19,848 nucleotides of DNA from positions 1 through 19,848 of the forward strand of contig DEIO01000021.1 in the NCBI GenBank assembly GCA_002352545.1, written 5' to 3'. Both the position numbers and the translations under genes were made by a program. Numbering within the stretch: the stretch's first letter is position 1; each line of letters starts with the position of its first letter. Positions 13,647 through 19,848 of the stretch are shown one piece after another. Origin of the DNA: Patescibacteria group bacterium UBA2772. GTDB lineage: Bacteria; Patescibacteriota; Minisyncoccia; Moranbacterales; DUUL01. The notes under the pieces were generated by a model. That model was not told the DNA's origin. It searched no databases and saw nothing but the letters and a program-made list of their open reading frames with translations.

Positions 13647-14627
13647 CTATACCAAATTAAAAATTTTACCTATATAGAGCACGTAGAAAAGAAGTAGGAA
13701 ATAACCTTCCCAACGAGTAACTTCTTTATCCTGAGTAACAAATAAAACTACAAATGTCGTCATTATCATAACGGGTAGACCAAACGTAACAATACTACTT
13801 GAAACAAGCAATGTTCCAAATAACCCTGTTATCCCCATAACACCAAGTGCATTAAAAATATTTGAACCTAGAATATTTCCAACCGCAATTTCAGCCTTTC
13901 CCTTTTTAGCAGCCGTTAAACTAACCACAAGCTCAGGCAATGATGTACCAAATGCAATAATAGAAGCAGCAATAATTTCAGCACCTATATTAAAAATTTC
14001 TGAAATCTTAACTGCTGAATAAATTGTGTACTTAGCACTAAGAAAAATAAATAGACTACTTACAAACAATATCAAGACTTCTTTCGCTGGAAATTTCTTC
14101 GTCCAATGCAATTCTTCTTTTAGATATTTCTCCAGCTCCTTCCCTTCTTTCTTAGCCTTTTCTCCTCTCTTCTCTGAAGACACAATTCTAACAAAATAAA
14201 TCACAATACCAACTAAACAAAGAACGGCTTCCCAAAATGTAAATTCCCCATCATAAATTGTTATTGCCAAAATAAAAGTAGAACTTATAAGAAGAGGCAA
14301 ATCAACATTAATAATTTCATATTCAAGCTTCATCTTCCTTCCAACCACTGCAGTCAGCCCTAATACTAAACAAATATTTGTAATATTTGAACCAATGACA
14401 TTACCAGAAACCATCTCCGAAGTTCCTGAAAAAAGAGCAAATAAAGAAGATATGAGCTCAGGCAAAGATGTCCCTAGCGCTACTATTGTGATTCCTATTA
14501 AGAACGGGGGTAATTTAAAAAACAATCCGATTTCCTCCGCAGCATCAGTGAAAGAATCAGATGCCTTAATCAATACCATCAAACTCACAACAAACACAGC
14601 CACCCAAAACAACATCTCAAAACTCAT
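13647..14627 (-). CDS. Sodium/calcium-exchanger-family (CaCA, YrbG-like) membrane antiporter
   Basis: An inner-membrane cation/cation exchanger of about ten hydrophobic segments. The two inverted halves each carry the family's alpha repeat: VALGTSLPELISS to GNVIGSNITN (about 49-84) and AFGTSLPELVVSL to GNILGSNIFNALG (about 225-262). The acidic Glu in each GTSLPEL would bind the cation. A charged cytoplasmic loop (EKRGEKAKKEGKELEKYLK, about 152-170) joins the halves. The 326-aa length fits YrbG-type proteins. The ion pair exchanged (Ca2+/Na+ or Ca2+/H+) cannot be read from sequence. Its ATG lies 10 nt after the stop of the upstream membrane protein gene, so the two form an operon. Confidence 0.93.
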   Translation of the reverse strand: MSFEMLFWVAVFVVSLMVLIKASDSFTDAAEEIGLFFKLPPFLIGITIVALGTSLPELISSLFALFSGTSEMVSGNVIGSNITNICLVLGLTAVVGRKMKLEYEIINVDLPLLISSTFILAITIYDGEFTFWEAVLCLVGIVIYFVRIVSSEKRGEKAKKEGKELEKYLKEELHWTKKFPAKEVLILFVSSLFIFLSAKYTIYSAVKISEIFNIGAEIIAASIIAFGTSLPELVVSLTAAKKGKAEIAVGNILGSNIFNALGVMGITGLFGTLLVSSSIVTFGLPVMIMTTFVVLFVTQDKEVTRWEGYFLLLFYVLYIGKIFNLV

Positions 14628-14637
14628 ACATTGTATT

Positions 14638-15723
14638 TTATTTATTAACTACTGAACTTTTAACACCAACAGCCATTCCTAATTCTAAAAAATATCCTCT
14701 TGTTGGAAGCTCTTTTTCTTCAATTTCAATTTTATTCCCACTAATCTCCTTTACCCACCAAAGCCAAATATCTTGAATCCAAAGTGAAAAAATTGTTTTA
14801 GCAAACAAAAATAACATGGTCAGTAGAATCATACCAGCTGAACTGAATAACAACCATTCCGTAAAAGAACTTTCATAGAGAATAAACCATACATTAACAA
14901 TACTACCCCAAAAAGGCAACACTGCAGTAACTAATAACAAAAAAACTGTTCCCTGCAAAACCCCTATTAAGAAAAATACCGAAAAAAGCTTTACTACTTC
15001 AAATATATTTCTAGAAATCAACTTAAATGCTAAGTTTATTGATTTTGAAATTTCCAACTTCGCTAAAACCGTATATATTATAGCAATTTGCAAAAGATAA
15101 TTCATAAAAACCGTAAAAACAAAGAAAAAAAGCAAAAGTGTAATAAAAAGAAAAATTGCCCCAGCTTGATTTTCAGTCAAAATCATAATAAAAACTGGAA
15201 TTAACATTATCAAAAATACGATTAGAATAAACATTCCTATAAAAAAATCTAAAATCAAAATATTTTTATAGTTTTTCTTTCCTAATTTCCAAATTTTTCT
15301 ACAATTCACTTTTTTCCTATTCTTTGGGTTCTGTAAACAAAAAAGTACTTGGATAACGCCTGAACGAGCGATTGCAGAAACAAACCACAAAAAAAACCAA
15401 AAAAACAAAGCTGTCACAAACAGAAAAATTAATGAAGCAATATTTTCTATTATAAAAACTTCCCAGCTACTTATTTGATCTGGTTTTAGTTTGGTTATTT
15501 GTTCCTCGATATTAAAACCAATTCCAATCGAACCAGGCAAAAACATGCCCCAAAACCACAAAAATTTGTTCTCCCAAATTCTGCGAAAACTTATTTTGAA
15601 CTTTTCATAATAGACATCCAGTGTTGGTTTTTTCGGATCTGGAATCAAGTTTTCAAAAACTTCATTTCTTCGTACCATTTTATTTTTGTTTTTATTTCTC
15701 CCTTTTTGGAAGCTGTTCTTCAT
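14638..15723 (-). CDS. Multi-pass membrane protein, unknown function (361 aa)
   Basis: I do not recognise a named family beyond the general look of polytopic proteins common in reduced bacteria. About six or seven hydrophobic helices are visible, starting at about residues 54-70 and including a long Phe/Leu-rich block at about 185-220. The helices are joined by basic loops such as LQNPKNRKKVNCRKIWK. The Trp-rich stretch LWIQDIWLWWVKEI sits near the C-terminus. The first ATG is chosen because AGGAAG lies 9 nt upstream, while the second Met (residue 16) has no suitable spacing. It is the first gene of a pair with the CaCA exchanger, and a link to ion handling is only suggested by that pairing. 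Confidence 0.8.
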   Translation of the reverse strand: MKNSFQKGRNKNKNKMVRRNEVFENLIPDPKKPTLDVYYEKFKISFRRIWENKFLWFWGMFLPGSIGIGFNIEEQITKLKPDQISSWEVFIIENIASLIFLFVTALFFWFFLWFVSAIARSGVIQVLFCLQNPKNRKKVNCRKIWKLGKKNYKNILILDFFIGMFILIVFLIMLIPVFIMILTENQAGAIFLFITLLLFFFVFTVFMNYLLQIAIIYTVLAKLEISKSINLAFKLISRNIFEVVKLFSVFFLIGVLQGTVFLLLVTAVLPFWGSIVNVWFILYESSFTEWLLFSSAGMILLTMLFLFAKTIFSLWIQDIWLWWVKEISGNKIEIEEKELPTRGYFLELGMAVGVKSSVVNK

Positions 15724-15773
15724 TATACTACACTTCCTATATAAATAAAATCATGCTAAATAAAAATATATTG

Positions 15774-15802
15774 TTGCAAACCACCCTAAGTTAAAGTATT
15801 AT
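15774..15802 (+). promoter_or_regulatory. Promoter of trpS
   Basis: TTGCAA (15774-15779), a 17-nt spacer, then TATTAT (15797-15802), about 32 nt before the ATG. A reverse-strand TATAAT (15803-15798) overlaps it and could serve the divergent membrane protein gene, though no matching -35 is evident. Confidence 0.65.
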
Positions 15803-15834
15803 ATAAAAAGAAATTAACTCTTATTTTTATAGAC

Positions 15835-16956
15835 ATGCACAAACAACCAATTGTTTTTTCTGGCGTCCAACCTTCTGGCAATCTTCATTTAGGAAACTAT
15901 CTTGGAGCGATTAAAAACTGGGAAAAATTACAAGAAGGTTACCATTCCTTTTTTTGTGTTGTCGATCTTCATGCAATAACTATCCCTCAAGAACCAAGTG
16001 AGTTGCGTAAAAAAATACTTGAAACTGCTAAAATATACTTAGCTGCAGGAATTGATCCTGCTAAATCAACCATATTCGTACAATCCACAGTTTCTGCACA
16101 TGCAGAGCTCGCATGGCTACTGAATACAATCACTCCAAATGCTGAGTTGACCAAAATGACTCAATTTAAACAAAAATCTGGAGTGGATTTTAAAGAATTG
16201 GAAAACTATCTTATAAAGAATGTAAAAGCAGAGATTTTAAATATAGAAGAATTGACGAAAGAATCACTAAAAGACAATATAATAAAACTCACTCTTACAC
16301 AATTTAAAAAATTCAAAGAACAGTTCAACTCTGTTGGTGTTGGTCTCTATGACTACCCTATTTTGATGGCAGCTGATATTCTTTTGTACGACACGGACAT
16401 TGTCCCTGTCGGAGAAGACCAAACTCAACATATTGAACTAACCAGAAAATTGGCAAAAAAATTCAACAAACATTTTGGTGAAACTTTCAAAATACCAAAA
16501 TCATATATCCAGCAAGAAGGGATGCGCATCATGGGGCTCGATGATCCTTCCAGTAAAATGTCAAAATCAGCTCCTTCAAAGTTCAACAGAATCGACCTAC
16601 TTGATTCTCCAAAAAAAATCAAAGAAAAAATCAAAAAAGCTGTCACTGACAGCGAAAATTCAATTGAATACAAAAATGAAAGACCAGCACTTAAAAATCT
16701 CATCAATATTTTTGCACTAACTTCAGGCAAAACGCCAAAGGAAGTTGTGAAACATTTTGAAGATAAAGGATTCAAAGAATTCAAAGAAGAACTTGCTCAA
16801 GCGATTATCGATTTTTTAGTTCCTTTTCAAGAAAGATATCACTCAATTTCAGATAAACATGTACAAAAAATTCTAGAAGAAGGAGCCATAAAAGCCAGTT
16901 TAGTAGCTCAAGAAAAACTTTCTGAAGTAAAAGAAAAAATGGGGCTACAAAAATAA
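15835..16956 (+). CDS. trpS: Tryptophanyl-tRNA synthetase with internal insertion
   Basis: Charges tRNA-Trp with tryptophan using ATP; class I synthetase. The HIGH-type motif is SGNLHLGNYLGA (HLGN at 18-21) and the KMSKS loop is SSKMSKSAPSK (KMSKS at 241-245). Family landmarks LLNTITPNAELTKMTQFK and GLYDYPILMAADILLYDTDIVPVGEDQTQHIELTR (split) are well preserved. The protein is 373 aa where about 330 is usual. The excess is a charged segment of about 45 residues (about 116-163, FKELENYLIKNVKAEILNIE onward) inserted just before GLYDYP, in the Rossmann-fold region between the two signature motifs. The enzyme looks active, because all catalytic motifs are intact. It is followed at 17 nt by the YdjM-like reading frames, which probably share its transcript. 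Confidence 0.97.
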   Translation: MHKQPIVFSGVQPSGNLHLGNYLGAIKNWEKLQEGYHSFFCVVDLHAITIPQEPSELRKKILETAKIYLAAGIDPAKSTIFVQSTVSAHAELAWLLNTITPNAELTKMTQFKQKSGVDFKELENYLIKNVKAEILNIEELTKESLKDNIIKLTLTQFKKFKEQFNSVGVGLYDYPILMAADILLYDTDIVPVGEDQTQHIELTRKLAKKFNKHFGETFKIPKSYIQQEGMRIMGLDDPSSKMSKSAPSKFNRIDLLDSPKKIKEKIKKAVTDSENSIEYKNERPALKNLINIFALTSGKTPKEVVKHFEDKGFKEFKEELAQAIIDFLVPFQERYHSISDKHVQKILEEGAIKASLVAQEKLSEVKEKMGLQK

Positions 16957-16972
16957 AATCTAAAAAAACAAA

Positions 16973-17557
16973 ATGTCCTCAATTATTGGACATAGTGCAA
17001 TGGCTCTATTTATTCAACAGACAAGGCACAAAAAATAGTGTAAAAATGATTCTACTCTCTTTGTTGTGTGGCTTTTTTCCTGACTTTGATGTGATTGGTC
17101 TTGCTCACAACATTCCATATGAAAGCTTATTTGGACACAGAGATTTTTCTCATTCTTTCTTTTTTGCTTTTGTATTAGCTTTTTTGTAACCTTTGGTTTC
17201 TTTCCAAAATTAAAAATAAGATCTCGCGAATTTTCTAAATTGTTTTTAACATTTTTCCTGATAACAATCTCTCATCCAATTTTAGACGCAATGACAAATG
17301 GTGGATATGGAATAGCATTTCTGGCGCCATTTAGTGATACTCGCTTCTTTCTTCCCTTCAGACCAATTCCTGTTTCCATGTTAGGTGTCAACAACGTGCT
17401 TTCAGAACAATCTATCCATGCTTTTTGCTTTGAATTCTTTTTCATGTTGATACCGTCGCTCCTTTACGCTTATTTCTTGCATATATACAGAAAAAATAAA
17501 ATCCTAGACTATCCTAAAATCTTACAACAAGGCATATGTATTGTTTTTGCCATATAA
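16973..17557 (+). pseudogene. YdjM-like putative metal-dependent hydrolase with two frameshifts
   Basis: The ATG at 16973 opens MSSIIGHSAMALFIQQTRHKK, closed by TAG. The next frame continues with SVKMILLSLLCGFFPDFDVIG and GHRDFSHSFFFAF, closed by TAA after AFL. The original phase resumes with VTFGFFPKLK, ISHPILDAMTNGGYG and FFLPFRPIPVSMLG and runs to TAA 17557. Together these give the whole YdjM/YbcI family pattern: an early His, PDFD, GHRDFSHS and SHPILD, all presumed metal ligands in a membrane protein. The shifts sit at an A6 run (17030-17035, one base too many) and a T6 run (17180-17185, one too few). Motifs are undamaged, so a very recent mutation, slippage expression or a sequencing error are all possible. 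Confidence 0.8.
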
Positions 17558-17594
17558 AAAACTGTACGAAAGGAAAACCTTTCGTACAGTTTTT
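17557..17594. terminator. Strong bidirectional terminator between the YdjM-like gene and tRNA-Pro
   Basis: AAAAACTGTACGAAAGG (17557-17573) pairs perfectly over 17 bp with CCTTTCGTACAGTTTTT (17578-17594) around AAAA. It overlaps the last base of the YdjM-like stop codon and also serves the converging tRNA-Pro. Confidence 0.92.
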
Positions 17595-17610
17595 ATGATC
17601 ATTTAATTTG

Positions 17611-17681
17611 TCGGGGCACCGAGAATCGAACTCGGGCTAAACGCTCCCAAAGCGCTCGTGCTACCATTACACCACGCCCCG
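17611..17681 (-). tRNA. tRNA-Pro(TGG)
   Basis: Reverse strand: acceptor CGGGGCG pairs with TGCCCCG, with C1-G72 as usual for proline tRNAs, and discriminator A at 17611. The anticodon stem AGCGC/GCGTT holds TTTGGGA with anticodon TGG. The T arm is CCGAG-TTCGATT-CTCGG. The molecule is short (71 nt) because the D loop is compact. CCA is not encoded. It has its own promoter upstream and ends at the shared hairpin 17557-17594. Confidence 0.96.
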
Positions 17682-17704
17682 ATAATATTTTGTAAAACAA
17701 TCCT

Positions 17705-17733
17705 ATAATACAATCTTTACTTGCAGAAGTCAA
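17705..17733 (-). promoter_or_regulatory. Promoter of tRNA-Pro
   Basis: Reverse strand TTGACT (17733-17728), a 17-nt spacer, then TATTAT (17710-17705). Start is expected near 17698, some 17 nt before the tRNA. Confidence 0.7.
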
Positions 17734-17820
17734 TTTCCCTCCACCAACGCTATTTACCCATTCTGAAACATCATTTCAGAAAACCATTTTGAATTTTAAC
17801 TTTTTTAAGTTTGGCTTTTA

Positions 17821-17829
17821 TGTTATAAT
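17821..17829 (+). promoter_or_regulatory. Extended -10 promoter of the 343-aa gene
   Basis: TGTTATAAT (17821-17829) is a perfect extended -10 with no good -35. Start is expected near 17836, only about 14 nt before the ATG, so the leader is very short and no Shine-Dalgarno is seen. Confidence 0.55.
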
Positions 17830-17849
17830 TCGATTGTTATAAATAAAAA

Positions 17850-18881
17850 ATGAAAATGAAAGATAAAAAAGTCAAAGAAGTTATTAAGAGTGAAGTTAAA
17901 AAATCTTGTATTGCTACCCGGCTAACATTTGTTGTTGTATTAGTTGTGATTTTAATTTTGGTTGTTGCTGGGAGTGGTTTTTATACTATGGCTTTGAAAA
18001 AAGGATTTGAGAGAGAAAACATCAAGATAGCAAAAAAAATTGAAACAAAAGAGAAAAATTTCGAAGAATGTGAAGAAAAAAGAAATACTGTAGAAAAAGA
18101 ATTGGATAAATTGAAGCTTTCTACCGAAAAAAAAGACTCTCTTGAGTTAGAAAAACTTGAACGTCTAGTTTTAGATGAAATGGAAAATGCAACGTGGGAA
18201 GAATATATGACAGATGATGGAATTTCTTTTAAACTTCCTTCGTATGTTCCCTTTAAAAAAAACAGCTCTTCGATAAATACGCCTGATTATCTACACTCAA
18301 CTGATTATCCTGTAATTTTAACTTTAGATAAATTCAATAATTCTTTTGAAAAATGTCTTTTGAAAGAAGATGAGAGCGTTTGTAAATTAACTCATTGTGG
18401 ACTATCTCCTAAAGAATACTCTCAAGAATTTAAAAATGTTTTTGAAAACATTAGTAGTGACATAGCTTATGATAAAAATGAAAAAGAAACTTGCTTAACC
18501 AGCAATAGTATTTCTTGTCCTAAACTACTTTCTATAGATAAAATGGCCTGTGGAAATCAACGTAATTTCCTAAGTCTTAAAACATTCAAGGACCCTACTG
18601 GAAATTCTATTCTAAGAATCTTTACCAGTAATAATTTAGCCACCGATCCTGATGGTTATTTTTATCATGCATTTAAATTAATCAAAGAAAAAAAAATATC
18701 TTTCAAAATGCCTCTTCCTTATTCTTCTGTAAATTTTCAAAATTGGTTAACAACCAAATATAGAAAAATTGGGAATTATGATAATTTTTTAAAGATATTT
18801 GATGAAAACTCTTCCGAACCTATTATTCGTAAACAAATTCAAGACTATAATAAAATTATAGAATCGATTGAAGTTAAATAA
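17850..18881 (+). CDS. Membrane-anchored coiled-coil protein of unknown function (343 aa)
   Basis: No family recognised. A basic, charged N-terminus (MKMKDKKVKEVIKSEVKK) precedes one membrane helix at about residues 24-47 (LTFVVVLVVILILVVAGSGF). A Lys/Glu coiled coil spans about 52-110, and a soluble domain of about 230 residues follows, expected outside the membrane. That domain starts with DDGISFKLPSYVPF and contains several cysteines (for example CLLKEDESVCKLTHC and CLTSNSISCPKLL) that could form disulfides. It ends in QIQDYNKIIESIEVK, a pattern seen in uncharacterised exported lipid- or wall-facing proteins. The first of two ATGs (17850, 17856) is taken, with no strong Shine-Dalgarno at either. 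The gene stands alone between an extended -10 promoter and a convergent terminator. Confidence 0.8.
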   Translation: MKMKDKKVKEVIKSEVKKSCIATRLTFVVVLVVILILVVAGSGFYTMALKKGFERENIKIAKKIETKEKNFEECEEKRNTVEKELDKLKLSTEKKDSLELEKLERLVLDEMENATWEEYMTDDGISFKLPSYVPFKKNSSSINTPDYLHSTDYPVILTLDKFNNSFEKCLLKEDESVCKLTHCGLSPKEYSQEFKNVFENISSDIAYDKNEKETCLTSNSISCPKLLSIDKMACGNQRNFLSLKTFKDPTGNSILRIFTSNNLATDPDGYFYHAFKLIKEKKISFKMPLPYSSVNFQNWLTTKYRKIGNYDNFLKIFDENSSEPIIRKQIQDYNKIIESIEVK

Positions 18882-18904
18882 AAAATTTATACTTTCATAA
18901 AAAT

Positions 18905-18941
18905 AAAACTGGGATTTGCAATTTAGCAAATCCCAGTTTTT
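18905..18941. terminator. Bidirectional terminator between the 343-aa gene and the C39-type gene
   Basis: AAAACTGGGATTTGC (18905-18919) pairs perfectly over 15 bp with GCAAATCCCAGTTTT (18926-18940) around AATTTA, with A and T runs on either side. Confidence 0.92.
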
Positions 18942-18954
18942 GAAACCTCCTCTC

Positions 18955-19848
18955 TTAATTAGTAGAGTTCCAATCTTTAGAATAAATATAGAAATAATTT
19001 ACATTATAATTACTATTTCCAATTCCACCTTTATTTAAGTAATGTACATTTCCAGTCCAAGGATCAATAATTCTGTAAGTATTAGCTGTTGGTGTGGTTG
19101 GTATCTCTGCATCCTCGCCCTCTGCCACTTTTCCAATAATCACGACATAATGAGAACTATTAACACGGGCAATGACAGGTTCTCCATTCAAAAGAGCTAC
19201 TTCTAATGCGCTTGTTCCTGTAGCATTCCAATAATATCTAACACTCTGAGACATGTTATCAGGTAAAATCATATCATCCCAAGTCAAAAGACATCCACCG
19301 GAATAATTTGCAATTTCTGGTTTCTGAAATTTTAAATTCAATTTTCCAGGATCTGTATCTTCTCCAAAAAAAGTATACACCATTGCAAAAGAACTTATTC
19401 CACAACCACTTGAATCACGTTGAGTCGGTGTTTCACCCGAGACGCAACTGCCGAAATCAGTTGAGCAAGTTCCCAAGGAATCACAAGAACAAGAGCCTAA
19501 CTGATCGCAAGCCCAATCCTCATCATTCTGACTAAACTGAGGAACTTTAACAAATGTCGGCACCCAAGTTTCGTCATCATCAGCGATAGTAATAGTGGTT
19601 GGATTTTCATAAATAGGGTCTCCGCCATTAGACCAACTTCTGAACATGTATCCATTCTGGGAATCAGCATAGGCCACTAAACTAATCTCCGTTCCACTTG
19701 AAAAATTTCCTGAACAGATACTTGCTCCGTCACCACAGCTAATAACAGTTGATTCATCACTGACCAACTCTCCTTTAACATATTTACCATGTTCCCCAAC
19801 TGTGACATTGAGAGTCGGTAGTCTTTCAAAAACTGCCGCCCATGTCAT
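18955..19848 (-). CDS. Secreted protein C-terminus: bacterial surface repeat plus C39-type cysteine peptidase domain (partial)
   Basis: The frame is still open at the right edge, so this is only the C-terminal 297 or so residues; the ATG at 19848 is probably internal. Residues about 1-100 read like a bacterial beta-repeat of secreted proteins (LNVTVGEHGKYVKG, SGTEISLVAYADSQNGYMFRSWS, TTITIADDDETWVPTF). The opening MTWAAVFE looks like the end of a preceding repeat. From residue 103 a papain-like domain of the C39_2 type follows, starting VPQFSQNDEDWACD. The presumed catalytic triad is C149 (DSSGCGISSFAMV), H233 (SSHYVVIIGK) and D262 (IIDPWTG). A Cys-rich insertion, LGSCSCDSLGTCSTDFGSC (118-135), separates the N-terminal Gln from the catalytic Cys. 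The role is probably extracellular peptide or peptidoglycan-linked cleavage, which is inference. Confidence 0.8.
   Translation of the reverse strand: MTWAAVFERLPTLNVTVGEHGKYVKGELVSDESTVISCGDGASICSGNFSSGTEISLVAYADSQNGYMFRSWSNGGDPIYENPTTITIADDDETWVPTFVKVPQFSQNDEDWACDQLGSCSCDSLGTCSTDFGSCVSGETPTQRDSSGCGISSFAMVYTFFGEDTDPGKLNLKFQKPEIANYSGGCLLTWDDMILPDNMSQSVRYYWNATGTSALEVALLNGEPVIARVNSSHYVVIIGKVAEGEDAEIPTTPTANTYRIIDPWTGNVHYLNKGGIGNSNYNVNYFYIYSKDWNSTN

Noticed and set aside
1328..17557. Explaining all frameshifts by homopolymer sequencing error
   Set aside because: Equally long runs in guaA and trpS are read correctly, and several broken genes also contain nonsense codons or a deletion. For the YdjM-like gene alone, error remains possible.
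1..19848. UGA reassigned to a sense codon
   Set aside because: No intact gene contains an in-frame TGA, which would be frequent over several thousand codons if it were a sense codon.

Overview
The window is AT-rich (G+C about one third, judged by eye) and bacterial. Compact standard genes, tRNAs without encoded CCA, scattered ribosomal protein genes with individual promoters, and the style of the hypothetical membrane proteins suggest a Patescibacteria/CPR (Parcubacteria-like) genome. That placement is inference; no 16S rRNA gene is present. The 15 intact reading frames whose ends I could see stop with TAA (10) or TAG (5), never TGA.

Layout. 1-227 (-): start of an orotate-phosphoribosyltransferase-like gene. 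416-1248 (-): a two-gene unit of an exported coiled-coil protein and a small membrane protein, with its own terminator. 1328-4051: a graveyard of at least three recognisable dead genes: a membrane sensor histidine kinase, a HAD phosphatase, and a membrane protein with an HExxH-like HETGH motif. They carry nonsense codons, homopolymer frameshifts and an internal deletion. 4191-5455: rpsO, a NYN/LabA-type nuclease gene, tRNA-Ser(TGA) and tRNA-Leu(TAG). 5456-5980: a structured spacer with a possible 74-aa ORF or small RNA closed by a terminator. 5981-8205: an RluA-family pseudouridine synthase, another gene relic, rplS, tRNA-Leu(GAG) and tRNA-Val(TAC). 8692-13593: a purine block with an amidohydrolase (deaminase family), long-form guaA, and divergent guaB. 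13647-15723 (-): a CaCA cation exchanger and a multi-pass membrane protein. 15835-17557 (+): trpS with an unusual insertion, then a YdjM-like gene with two frameshifts. 17611-17681 (-): tRNA-Pro(TGG). 17850-19848: an unrecognised anchored coiled-coil protein converging on the C-terminal part of a secreted protein with a bacterial surface repeat and a papain-like C39-type peptidase domain.

Regulation. Many promoters can be read directly as TTGnnn-17-TATnAT, nearly always with a 17-nt spacer. Convergent gene ends are closed by strong, often bidirectional hairpin terminators. The most striking arrangement is between guaA and guaB. IMP dehydrogenase makes XMP and GMP synthase converts it to GMP, and their best promoter matches point at each other with predicted start sites only a few bases apart.

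I see no CRISPR array, insertion sequence, phage module or defence system. The most notable content is the cluster of gene decay, the head-on guaA/guaB promoters, the structured element at 5600-5926 and the atypical enzyme architectures.
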